Assembly: GCF_001424195.1 (NCBI RefSeq)
Contig: NZ_LMOO01000001.1
Location: forward strand, 788,569-852,568
Direction of reading: 5' to 3'
Origin: Cellulomonas sp. Leaf334
Lineage (GTDB): Bacteria; Actinomycetota; Actinomycetes; Actinomycetales; Cellulomonadaceae
Length of the DNA stretch: 64,000 bases
Numbering within the stretch: position 1 is the stretch's first letter; each line of letters starts with the position of its first letter. The notes beneath the pieces were generated by a model. That model did no database searches. It was not told the DNA's origin and was given only the letters and a program-made list of their open reading frames with translations. The position numbers and the translations under genes are program-made. This document shows positions 8,501-18,500 of this stretch, in pieces.

Positions 8501-11500
8501 CGTCGCCCTGGCGGCTCAGGTGCGCGACGAGCTCGTCCCGGACGGTCGCGGCAGGTCGCACCGGGACACGCACGGGGACGGTGTTCATGAGCAGGCCGAC
8601 CATGCGGTCGACGTGCTCGACCTCCGGCGGGCGCCCGGAGACGGTCGTCCCGAACACCACGTCGTCGGAGCCCGTCACCGACCGCAGGACGTGCGCCCAC
8701 GCGTAGCCGAGCACCGTCGACAACGTCACACCCGTGCTGCGCGCGAGGTGCGTCAGGTCCGCGCTGAGGCCGGCGTCCAGCAGGTCGACGACCGAGTCCG
8801 ACAACACCGGCGGGCGACCCACCGACGACGGCTCGACCAGGGTCGGCCCCGGCAGCCCGGCGAGGTGCTCGCGCCAGGTCCGCGTCGCAGCGTCCGGGTC
8901 CTGCGCGGCGACCCAGCGCAGGTACTCGCCGAAGTCCGCCGTCGGCGTGTCCAGCACCCGACCGTCCAGCGCCGCCTCGTACAGGTCGAACAGGTCCTCC
9001 AGCAGGATCGTCTGCGACCAGCCGTCGGTGAGGACGTGGTGGTGCACGAGGGAGACGAGCCAGCGCTCCGCACCCGTCCGGGCCAGCACCAGCCGGACCA
9101 GCGGCGGGTCGGCCAGGTCGAAGCCGTCGACCACCTGGCGCTCCGTGAGCACCTCGAGCGCCCGCGCCTGCTCCGCGTCGGACAGGTGCCGCCAGTCGAG
9201 CTCCTCGACGGGCATCGGACGCGGTGACGTCACGACCGACACCGGCTCCGGCAGGCCGTCGTGCACGAACGCGGCCCGCAGGCTCGGGTGCCGCACCAGC
9301 AGGGCGTCGGCGGCGGCGCGCATCGCGACCGGGTCCAGCGCCGACTCCATGACGAGCCGGTGCTGCACGACGTACACGTCGGTGCCGCCCAGCTGCGCGT
9401 GGAGGTACAGCCCCTCCTGGAGCGGACCCAGGGGCAGGACGCGCTCGCGGTCCGGGAAGCGGGCGTCGAGGAGGCGCAGGTGCCGGTCGGTCAGGTGGAC
9501 CAGCTCTCCACGCGCGGTCCGCTCCTCGTCGAGGCGGACGAGCCGCTGCGCCAGCAGGCGGACCGTGCGGGTGGCGAACACGTCGACGAGGGTGGTGCCC
9601 CAGCCCTGCCGTCGCAGCCGGGCAACGAACCGGATCGCCGAGATGCTGTCCAGCCCGGCGGCGAACAGGTCGTCGCCCGGACCGACCGCGCGTCCGAGCA
9701 CCTCCGCGGCGACGTCCACGACCACGCGCTCGGTCGGGGTGGTGGGACCCGTCGCGTGCTCCGTCGCGGGTGCGCGCAGCGCCGCACGGTCCAGCTTGCC
9801 GTTCGCGGTGGTCGGGAGCGCGTCGACGAGGACGAACCGCGCGGGCACCATCGTGGCGGGCAGGTGCTCGGCCAGCGCGGACCGCAGGTCGGCGCCGGGT
9901 GCACCCACCACGTAGGCGACGAGCGCGTCGTCCTGCACGAGCACGACCGCGGCGGTCACGCCCGGCTGCGCGAGCAGCACCGCCTCGACCTCCGCGGGCT
10001 CGATCCGCACGCCGTGGAGCTTGACCTGCTGGTCCACGCGCCCCCGGTGCACGAGCCCGTCGACCGTCACCGTGACCAGGTCGCCCGTGCGGTACATGCG
10101 CTCCCCCGAAGCCGCCGCGACGAACCGCTCGGCGGTCAGTGCAGCCCGGCCGGCGTAGCCGCGTGCGAGCTGGACGCCCGCGAGGTAGAGCTCCCCCGTC
10201 CCGCCCACCGGCACGGGACGAAGGGCGTGGTCCAGGACGCGCAGGCGCGTGCCGGGCACCGCCGCACCGATGGGCGCCGACACGCCGCGCGCACGCTCGG
10301 CGTGGTCGCCCGCGGTCACGTCGATCGCCGCCTCGGCGGGACCGTAGAGGTTGTGCACGGGGACGCCCGTCGCGTCGTGCGCCCGGCCGGCGAGCGCCGT
10401 CGGCAGGCTCTCGCCCGAGCACAGCAGGTGCCGCACGGACGACCACGACGGCTCCGGCACCAGGTCGAGGTAGCCCGCCAGCATCGACGGGACGAGGTGC
10501 AGGACCGTCACCCGCTGCGCCGCGACGAGCGCGTCGATCCGCTCGGGGTCGCGGTGCGCTCCGGGCGGCGCCAGGACGATCGCCGAGCCCGTGAGCAACG
10601 GCAGGACCAGCTCCCAGACGGAGACGTCGAAGCTCGTCGGGGTCTTGTGCAGCACACGGTCGCCGGGGCCGATCCCGTACCGCTGCGCCATCCAGAGCAC
10701 GCGGTTGACCAGGCCGTCGCGCGTGTTCACGCAGCCCTTCGGCCGGCCCGTGGTGCCCGACGTGAACACGACGTAGGCGGCGTCGAGCCCGAGCCGGTGG
10801 GCGGCAGGGACCGGTGCTGCGCCGGGGAGGTCGTCCGTGACGACGACCGGGACGCCGGTGACGAGGTGGGCGTGCCGGGTCGGCGTGACGACGACGTCCG
10901 CCGCACCGTCCGCCAGCAGGGTCGCGAGCCGCGCGACGGGCTGGTCGATGTCCAGCGCCAGGAACGCCGCCCCCGCACGCAGCGCCGCCAGGACTCCGAC
11001 GACGAGGTCGACCGACCGCTCCGCCAGCACGGCGACCACCGACGGCGTCCCGAGCGCCGCCACGATCGCGTCCGCCCGCCGGTGCAGGTCGGCGAACGTC
11101 AGCTCGACGCCGGCGTCGACCACGGCGACCCGGGAACCGTGCTCGGCGCGCGCTGCGTCGAGCAGGTCCGACAGTGCCGGCGGCGCGACGTCGGCACCGG
11201 TCAGCAGGGCGTCGAGCGCGGCGCGGTCGGCGGCCGGGACCGTCGGCAGCGCACCGACCGTGACGGTCGGGTCGGCCAGGACCGCGTCGAGCACGAGGTC
11301 GAGGAGCGCGACGGCGCGTGCGGGGCCACCCGGACCCGCCGTGACCTCGAGCCGGCACGTCGGACCGAGGTCCGCGAGCAGCGCGAGGGGGTAGTGCGTC
11401 GCGTCGTGCGACCGTCGGCCCACCACCCGCAGCAGCCCGTCGGCCGAGCTCCAGCCCGCCACGTCGCCCGGGTAGTTCTCGACCACGACGAGGGTGTCGA

Positions 11501-12554
11501 ACAAGGGTGCGACGCCGAGGTCGGCCTGCACCGCGCGCAGGTCGGTGCCCGCGGTCTGCAGGAGCTCGGCGTGGGTGCGGTGCGTCGCGGCGACGACGTC
11601 GAGCACCCGGTCGTCCGGGGTGCAGCGGACCCGGACCGGGACGGTCGACGTGAGCATGCCGATGACCCGGTCGATCCCGGGGACGCCGCCCGCACGCCCG
11701 GAGACGGTCGCGCCGAACGTCACGTCCGCCCGGTCGAGCAGCATGCCCAGCACCAGACCCCACGCGGTGTGCAGGACGGTCGCCGGGGTGGATCCCGCGC
11801 GTCGCGCGACCGCGTGCAGCGCGGCGGTCCGAGCCTCGTCGAGGAGCAGGACCGAGGTGGTCGTCGGGCCCTCGGACCCGTCAGCGACCTGCGTCGGGGT
11901 GTCCACACCGTCGAGCCCGGCCAGGAGCCGCGCGTGCGCCGCGTCGGTGTCCTCGTCCTCCAGCGCGTCCAGGTGGTCGACGAAGCCGGCCTGCGGTTCG
12001 GGCAGGCCCGAGCCGGACACGCGCGCGAGCAGCTCGGTGAGCAGCAGCGGGACCGACCAGCCGTCGAGCAGCAGGTGGTGGGCGGTCACCAGCAGCCAGT
12101 GCCGGTCGGGTGCCGTGCGTGCCAGCACCACGCGCCACAGCGGCGGCGCGACCAGGTCGAAGCCGAGGTCCCACTCGTGGCCGGCGAGCAGGTCGAGCGC
12201 GGCCGCCGGGTCGTCGGCGTCGCTCAGGTCGACCTCGCGCACCCGGGGCACCGCCGACTCCGGCACCACCTGCACGGGCTCCGCGTCGCCGGGAGTCACG
12301 AACGCGGCGCGCAGGTTCTCGTGGGTGGCCAGCACCTCGGCGACCGCGTCCCGCAGCCGGTCGGCGGGCCACGGACCGGCCACCTCGACGCCCGCCTGCA
12401 GCTGGTAGGTGGGCGCGTCCCCGGCCTCCCGCTCCCACACCGAGTGGAAGTACATGCCCTGCTGCAGCGGCGTCAGCGGCCACACGTCGAGCACGGCGGG
12501 CTGCACGGCGGGCTGCACGGCGGGCTGCACAGAGCGCAGATCGGTCGTGGTCAT
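5592..12554 (-). CDS. Non-ribosomal peptide synthetase, two modules plus thioesterase (Ser, N5-hydroxyornithine)
   Basis: This 2320-residue NRPS has domain order C (about 20-450, AHHLLLDGW), A (460-925), T (GLDSI near 966), C (1035-1465, HHVLTDGW), A (1490-1980), T (LGGHSL near 2023) and TE (about 2080-2320, GYSFGGN near 2155, late GTHAEVV histidine). Binding-pocket residues read by hand against GrsA give DVWHLSLID for the first A domain, the serine code, and DMENLGLIN for the second, the published code for N5-hydroxyornithine (coelichelin type). Both A domains keep the A10 lysine (NGKLDR, NGKRDR). It should add Ser and hOrn to the chain from the upstream NRPS and release it by the TE. ATGA overlap with the upstream gene. 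The N-terminus carries a short QPAV tandem repeat. Confidence 0.93.
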   Translation of the reverse strand: MTTTDLRSVQPAVQPAVQPAVLDVWPLTPLQQGMYFHSVWEREAGDAPTYQLQAGVEVAGPWPADRLRDAVAEVLATHENLRAAFVTPGDAEPVQVVPESAVPRVREVDLSDADDPAAALDLLAGHEWDLGFDLVAPPLWRVVLARTAPDRHWLLVTAHHLLLDGWSVPLLLTELLARVSGSGLPEPQAGFVDHLDALEDEDTDAAHARLLAGLDGVDTPTQVADGSEGPTTTSVLLLDEARTAALHAVARRAGSTPATVLHTAWGLVLGMLLDRADVTFGATVSGRAGGVPGIDRVIGMLTSTVPVRVRCTPDDRVLDVVAATHRTHAELLQTAGTDLRAVQADLGVAPLFDTLVVVENYPGDVAGWSSADGLLRVVGRRSHDATHYPLALLADLGPTCRLEVTAGPGGPARAVALLDLVLDAVLADPTVTVGALPTVPAADRAALDALLTGADVAPPALSDLLDAARAEHGSRVAVVDAGVELTFADLHRRADAIVAALGTPSVVAVLAERSVDLVVGVLAALRAGAAFLALDIDQPVARLATLLADGAADVVVTPTRHAHLVTGVPVVVTDDLPGAAPVPAAHRLGLDAAYVVFTSGTTGRPKGCVNTRDGLVNRVLWMAQRYGIGPGDRVLHKTPTSFDVSVWELVLPLLTGSAIVLAPPGAHRDPERIDALVAAQRVTVLHLVPSMLAGYLDLVPEPSWSSVRHLLCSGESLPTALAGRAHDATGVPVHNLYGPAEAAIDVTAGDHAERARGVSAPIGAAVPGTRLRVLDHALRPVPVGGTGELYLAGVQLARGYAGRAALTAERFVAAASGERMYRTGDLVTVTVDGLVHRGRVDQQVKLHGVRIEPAEVEAVLLAQPGVTAAVVLVQDDALVAYVVGAPGADLRSALAEHLPATMVPARFVLVDALPTTANGKLDRAALRAPATEHATGPTTPTERVVVDVAAEVLGRAVGPGDDLFAAGLDSISAIRFVARLRRQGWGTTLVDVFATRTVRLLAQRLVRLDEERTARGELVHLTDRHLRLLDARFPDRERVLPLGPLQEGLYLHAQLGGTDVYVVQHRLVMESALDPVAMRAAADALLVRHPSLRAAFVHDGLPEPVSVVTSPRPMPVEELDWRHLSDAEQARALEVLTERQVVDGFDLADPPLVRLVLARTGAERWLVSLVHHHVLTDGWSQTILLEDLFDLYEAALDGRVLDTPTADFGEYLRWVAAQDPDAATRTWREHLAGLPGPTLVEPSSVGRPPVLSDSVVDLLDAGLSADLTHLARSTGVTLSTVLGYAWAHVLRSVTGSDDVVFGTTVSGRPPEVEHVDRMVGLLMNTVPVRVPVRPAATVRDELVAHLSRQGDVIDAHHLGLGHIHQAAGFPVLFDTLYVFRNLPVDVDDRDSTFARHRIVEAEAYDGTHYSLAMTVNPGDRLELALAYRPDVVDRDRADRYLTRYRRVLEQLAAHPDAPVARLDLAIAADAPAVARVNAEATQAPEAESWRSVPELLALQAARRPQRTALVGRDLTGAHVGWCFAHLDARVDALAALLRHLPPESVVALALPRTVEHVAAIFAVMRAGHAYLPLDLSHPSGRLRRTIAAAGTAVLLTTTEQASLLAGSAPLVLTVDDVPAALALAAEPGVPPVRAAVHPDQAAYVIFTSGSTGEPKGVVVPHRGLVTMFRNHLQEIFRPALERAGAEAFRVAHTVSFAFDMSWEELFWLLDGHEVHVVDEERRLDVAELVEDYHRTGIDVVNVTPSYARELVRAGLLDDRPPGLVLLGGEAVPPDLWTLLREHPSARGYDLYGPTEFTINALGADLAMSEQPCLGRPVLGSRAYVLDTSLREVPPGGTGELYLTGDGLARGYGDAPGATASRFVAGPAGSRLYRTGDLVHRRWDGGIEYRGRNDDQVKVRGFRLELAEIEAVAQGAAGVAEATASVHGGVLQLHVVPQTGYDETALRAHLADHLPAHAVPTAVGTVTHLPLTVNGKRDRTALSPLVARHEGAPPATRLEHELCRIVGGVLGTELTTRDASFFDLGGHSLAAMRVVAAVSDELGVPVSVGAFMAAPTVAGLAAALAEPSRSAGLAPVLTLRPGDRPVFCLHPAGGFAWQFAGLVRHLPAGVGVVGLQAPGLSGPHPDVTDVAGLAAVYLRTIRSVQPTGPYRLVGYSFGGNVAHQVAADLVAAGERVDLLALLDPAPLGAAGFDDDDATAVRDEQTAFLAQVAVGVDDRDDEREEALDAIRASRGVLGLLDDGTVEAIVECHRWSSVLMAASGSPVTAVPTLLVTAADSDGPSAWDGLLGTDVRHVALPGTHAEVVAPEGWAVIGPVLGGGA
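12492..12530. repeat. 12-bp in-frame tandem repeat in the NRPS N-terminus
   Basis: Just over three copies of the unit CTGCACGGCGGG (plus strand) lie at codons 9-20 of the second NRPS and encode PAV-Q-PAV-Q repeats. A 12-bp unit preserves the reading frame if copies are gained or lost. Confidence 0.85.
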
Positions 12555-15500
12555 CGTTCCTCCTGGCCGGCCCCGAGGAGGGCCGAGATGGTGGACAGGT
12601 CGGCCGCGGATAGCGCGACGCGCGCGCGGCGGGCGGGCCGGGCAGCGGGCGGTGCCTCGACCAGCGGCCGGGCGGCCGCCGCGAGGTCGGCGAGCACGGG
12701 ATGGGCGAAGACGTCGCGCGGCGCGAGGGCCAGACCGCGGGTGCGCAGTGACGCGACCACACGGATGGCGGTGATCGAGTCGCCGCCCAGCTCGAAGAAC
12801 CGGTCGTCCGGACCCGCCGGCACACCGAGCGTCTCGGCCACGACGTCACAGACCGCCCGCTCGGCGTCGGTCGCCGGTCCACGGCCCTGTACCGCCGTCG
12901 TGGCGACCGGGTCCGGGAGCGCCGCCCGGTCGACCTTGCCGTTCAGCGTGAGCGGCAGGGCGTCGACGACGGTCACGAGGTGCGGCACCAGCTGGTGCGG
13001 GACCCGCGCCTCCAGGGCGGCACGCACCCGTGCAGGGTCCAGCGTGGCGCGCTCGGCCGCGACCACGTATCCGAGCAGCCGGTCGGCACGGACGACAGCA
13101 GCCGCCCGGTGCACGTCCGGCACGCCGCGGAGGGCGGCCTCCACCTCGCCGAGCTCGATCCGGAACCCGTTGACCTTGACCTGGTCGTCGGTACGGCGCA
13201 GGAAGTGCAGCCGACCGTCGGCCCCCCGGCGCACGAGGTCCCCCGTCCGGTACCACCGCTCGCCGGACGGCCCTGCGACGAAGCGCGTCGCCGTGAGCGA
13301 CGGGCGCCCGTGGTACCCGCGGGCCAGCTGCGCGCCGACGAGGTAGAGCTCCCCCGCGACGCCCGGCGGGACCGGCTGGAGGTCGGCGTCGAGCACATGT
13401 GTGCCGACGTCCACGAACGCGCGGCCGATCGTCGTCGGCTCGTCGGCACGGACCGTGTCGCTGGTCGCCCAGACGGTGACCTCGGTGGGGCCGTACACGT
13501 TGGTGACCTCCGCGCACGAGCGCGCGAGCGTGACCGCCAGGTCGGGCGGCAGCGCCTCCCCGCCGACGAGCGCGTGCACCCCCGCGAACGCCTCCGGGTG
13601 CGCCTCCACCAGGGGCCGCCACAGCGACGGCGTGGCCTGCAGGTGCGTGCAGCCGGTCCGCCGCGCCAGGCCGACGAGCAGGTCCGGGTCGCGCACCTGG
13701 TCACGGTCGGCCAGGACGACCGCTGCGCCGCTGACCAGCGGGACGAAGAGCTCCAGCACCGCGATGTCGAACGACAGCGTCGTGACGGCGACGAGCCGGT
13801 CGGTGGGGACCAGCTGCATCGTCGTCGCCAGGTGGTCGACGAACGCGGCGAGCGCGTCCGTCGGGATCACGACCCCCTTCGGCCGCCCGGTCGAGCCCGA
13901 CGTGTAGATCGTGTACGCCGCGTGCGGTCCGGCGGGAGCGCGCAGGGCGTCCGCGACCTGCTGCGGGGTTCGTGCCGGGACGTCCAGCGCGTCCACGTCC
14001 AGCTCCGGGCGTCCCACGCCGAGACCGGCGGTGTCCCGGTCGGTGAGGACCAGCAGCGGCGCGGCGTCGTCGAGCATGAACGCCAGCCGTTCGGCCGGGT
14101 ACTCGACGTCGAGCGGCAGGTACGTCGCGCCGACGGCGAGGATGCCGAGCAGACCCGCGACCAGGCCGCTGCGGCGGCTGAGCGCGACCGCGACGACGTC
14201 CTCCCGGCCGATCCCCTGCGCGCGCAGGGCGTCGGCCATCGCGGCCGCACGGGACCCGACAGCCAGCAGGTCGAGCGTCCCGTCGGCGGCGACGACCGCG
14301 GTCGCGTGCGGCGCGCGCAGGACCTGGTCGGCCACGCGGTCGCTGACCGACGCCGGTGGCCGGTCGCGGCGGACGTGGTCGGTGCCGTGCTCGTCGGGCA
14401 GCAGCGCGTGGATCTGTGTCAGCGGACCGTCGACGTCGGACAGCACGCGCTCGAGCCACGCCAGGAGGCGGTCCGCCCAGCGCTGCGCGGAGGGTTCGTC
14501 CAGGAGGGCCGCGTCGACGGTCAGGACGAGCCGGGGCTGCCCCGCCGCGACCCAGCGCACCGCGACGTCGAGGCGCGCCGCACCCTGCCCGCCGGACGAC
14601 GAGCGGACGGTGATGCCCGGCAGGTCGAGCGCGTGCGGGACGTCGTCCTCGACCGCGACCATGGTCTGGAAGACCGGGTGACGTGCCAGCGAGCGCTCGG
14701 GCGACGCCGCCTCGACGATCCGCTCGAACGGCACCCAGGCGTGCTCCAGCGCGTCGAGCACCCGGTCGCGGGTCCTGCCGAGGAGCGCACCGAAGGTGGT
14801 GGCCCCGGACACGTCCAGGCGCACCGGCACGGTGTCGACGAGGTAGCCGACGGCGCGTGCCAGGCGGGGGTCGTCGCGGCGCGCGACCGCCATGCCGAGA
14901 CACACGTCGGTGCCGGCACCGAGCCGGCGGTACAGGGTCGCGACCGCGGTCTGGAGCACCATCACCGGCGTGACGCCGTGGCGCGCGCACACCGCGGCCA
15001 TCGCCCGCTCGGCGTCGGCGGGCACGTCACGGCTGACGGTGTGCCCGCGGTGCTCGGCCCGCTGGGGACGGGCGTGGTCGAACGAGAGGTCCAGCTCGGC
15101 GGGCAGCCCGGCCAGGCGGTCCCGCCATGCCGCGATCCCGTCGCGCTCGTCGGAGACCTCGGCGAGCACCGCCGCGGCGAACTGCTCATCTGGATGCAAC
15201 GGGGTGAGCACGCCGCCCCCGTAGGCCGCCGAGAGGTCCTCCAGGAGCGGCGCCACCGACCAGTCGTCGATGGCCAGGTGGTGGAAGGCCAGCACGAGCG
15301 CGCACCGGTCCGGTGCCGCCTGGAGCAGCGACGCGCGGACGGGCACCTCGGCCAGCACGTCCGGCGCCCAGCGCTCACGCTCGGCGATCGCCGTGGGCAG
15401 GTCGTCGACGTGCGCGTGCTCGAACGTCGCCGGCGTCCCGACCGGCAGCACGCGCGCCGCGAAGTCCCCCCCGTTCTGCACGTACCCGGTGCGCAGCACG

Positions 15501-18500
15501 GCGTGCCGGTCCACGACGGCCTGCCAGGCCGTCCGCAGCCGGTCCGCGTCCACCGGCCCGTCGAGCAGGAGCGTGACCGGCACGGTCCAGGTGTCCCCCG
15601 GCCCGTCGATGGCCTCCAGCACGAGCAGGCGCCGCTGTGCGGCGGAGACCGGCAGGTCGCCGCCGTCGCGCAGCACGGCGTCGTCGAGCGTGGCCGTCCC
15701 CTGCTCGGCGGTGACCGGACGCGCCGCCGACGCGAGCCGGTCGAGCGTGCGGCCCTCGAAGACGTCCCTGATGGTCAGGCGGTAGCCCTCGGTCCGCAGG
15801 GCTCCCAGCACCCGCAGCGCGGTCAGGGAGTGCCCGCCGAGCGCGAAGAAGTCGTCCCGCACCGAGACGTGCGGCAGGCCCAGGACGGCGGCGACCGCCG
15901 CGACGACGGCCCGCTCGGCGTCGGTGGCGGGCGCGACGAGGTCGTCCCGTGCGGAGGTCGTCGGCGCCAGGCGGCGCAGGGCCTCGCGGTCGACCTTCCC
16001 GGTCACGGTGGTGGGGATCCGGTCCACCACGGCGATCACGGCAGGGACCCACGGCCGCGGGAGGCCCTGCCCCAGAGCCGTCCGCAGGCCGTCGACGAAC
16101 GCTACGTCGTCGTCGGCAGGCTGCTCCCGCGTCACCGCCGCCACCAGCCGTGCCGCCGACGTGTGCGCCCCGTCGACGACCACGGTCGCCGCGAGCACCC
16201 CGTCGCACGCCTGCAGCGCCGCGGCGACCTCGCCGGTCTCGACGCGGTGGCCACCCACCTTGACCTGGTCGTCCAGCCGACCGACGTACTCGACCAACCC
16301 GTCGGGCAGGACCCGGACGGCGTCGCCGGTCCGGTAGGCGCGGTCACCGGGCGCACCGTCGGGGTCGGCGACGAACCGCTCGGCCGTCGTCCCGGGCTGC
16401 CCCAGGTAGCCGCGGGCCAGCTGCGGGCCGGACAGGTACAGCTCCCCGACGACGCCCACGGGGACCGGCCGCAGCCACGGGTCCCGCACCCGGGCGGTGA
16501 CCCCCGCGACGGGCCGGCCGACCACGGGACCGTCGGCGTCGTCGGCGAACGCACCGAGCGCGTCGACCGTGGCCTCGGTCGGTCCGTACAGGTTCACGGT
16601 GCGGGTGCCGGGGTGGGCGCGCAGCGTGGTCCACAGCGCGGGCGGCACGGCCTCGCCGCCGAGGAACAGCTCCGGCAGGGGCCACGGACCGTCCAGGACA
16701 CCCTCGGCCACCAGCTGCTCGGCCAGCACGGGCGCGACGTCGACGACGTCCACCCGGTGCTGCACGATGCGGGCGACCACCACGGCGGGGTCGCGGCGCT
16801 CGTCGTCGTCGAGCAGGACCAGCTCGTGGCCCGCGAACAGCCAGTGCAGCTGGATGAGCGACGTGTCGAACGCGAACGAGGCGGTGTGCAGGGCGCGCAC
16901 CCGGCGCCGCCCCGTCCGCGCGACCAGCTCGGCGTGCCGGCCGGTCAGCAGCCCGGTGAAGTGCCGGTCGAGCGCGTCGCGGGTCAGGACGGTGCCCTTG
17001 GGCCGCCCGGTCGACCCGGACGTGAAGATCACGTAGGCCGCCGCGGCGCCCGGCACCGGACGCGCGCGCAAGGGACCGCTCGCCGGGGGCAGCAGGTCCG
17101 GGTCGACGACGGACCGTCCGGCGCCGAGGGACGGGTCGCCGGTCACGACGCAGCGCGCGTCGGCGTCCCGCACGGCCGCCTGCAGCCGGTCGGCCGGGTG
17201 CGCGAGGTCCAGCGGCAGGTACGCGACCCCGTGCACGAGGCACGCGACCACCGCCGCGACCAGGTCCGTGCCCCGCGGCAGGGCGAGCGCGACGACGTCG
17301 TCCGGCTCGAGCGCGGCGAACGCACCCTGGAACGCCGCGGCCCGCTCGGCGAGCTCCGCGAACGTCACGGTGGAGGCGCCGAACCGCACCGCGACGGCGT
17401 CCGGGTCCCGCGCGACGGCGGCCAGGAACGCGGGCACGACGTGCGTCAGGACGGGATCGGGCCCGACGAGCACCGCCGCCGGCACCCCGACCGGCAGTGC
17501 GAGCGGGGTGACGGACGGGTCGTCGCCGAGCGCGACGAGGGTCGCGAGGACCGCCTCGCCGAGCCGTCGGGCGTCTGCCGACGTCACGCGGGCGTGGTCG
17601 TGCTCGACCACGAGACGCAGCTCCGCGCCGGGCAGGACCGTCAGCGTGAACGGGTAGTGCGTCCCGCCCGCGTTGGTCACGCCGACCACGTCGAGGGCGC
17701 GACCGGAGGTGCGTTCCGGGTAGTTCTCGACGACGACCAGCGTGTCGAACAGGCCGGAGCGCCCGCTCGTCGCCTCGATGTCGGCCAGCCCCAGCGCCTC
17801 GTGCTCCTGCAGCGCCGCCCGCTGCGCCTGGTGCGCCGCGAGCTGCTCGACCAGGGGCCGGTCCGGCGCGAGGGCGACCCGCACGGGCACCGTCGTGGAG
17901 AGCAGGCCGAGCACACGGTCGATGCCGTCGACCTCCGCCGCACGCCCCGACACCGTGGTGCCGAACACCACGTCGGTGCGGCCCGTCTCCCGCGCCAGCA
18001 CCAGCGACCAGGCGCCGTTCACCAGCGAGCCGAGGGTCAGCCCCGCCCGGCGGGCGCCACCGACGAGCCGGCGGGTCCGGGACTCGTCGAGGCGGAGCTC
18101 CACCGTGCCCGCGTCCGCACCGCCGCGCGACCCGGGGGCCAGCAGGCACGGCTCGGCGTCGGCGAGGTGCGCCGCCCAGGTGGCCAGCGAACGCTCCCGG
18201 TCCTGGTCGGCGACCCAGCGCAGGTAGTCGCGGTAGGCCGGGTACCCGTCGGCGGGCTGGGCGTCGGTGGCGTAGGCGTCCACGAGGGCGGCGACCAGCA
18301 GCGGTGTGGACCAGCCGTCGAGCACGAGGTGGTGCGCGGTCAGCACGACGCTCACGGCGTCCGGTGCGGTGCGCACGAGCACAGCCCGCAGCAGCGGCGC
18401 GGCGGACACGTCGAAGGGCCGCGCGAGCGCCTCCCGCTCGATGCTCGCCAGGTCGGACCCCGCCCCGTCCACGGTCGCGATCTCGGGACCCGGCGCCGCC

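Noticed and set aside
12513..12530. CRISPR-like or VNTR array near the NRPS start
   Set aside because: Only about three 12-bp units with no spacers; it is a coding microsatellite.
9261..13346. Another long plus-strand open frame (about 1360 codons) antisense to the NRPS genes
   Set aside because: Same reason: compositional artefact opposite conserved C, A and T domains.
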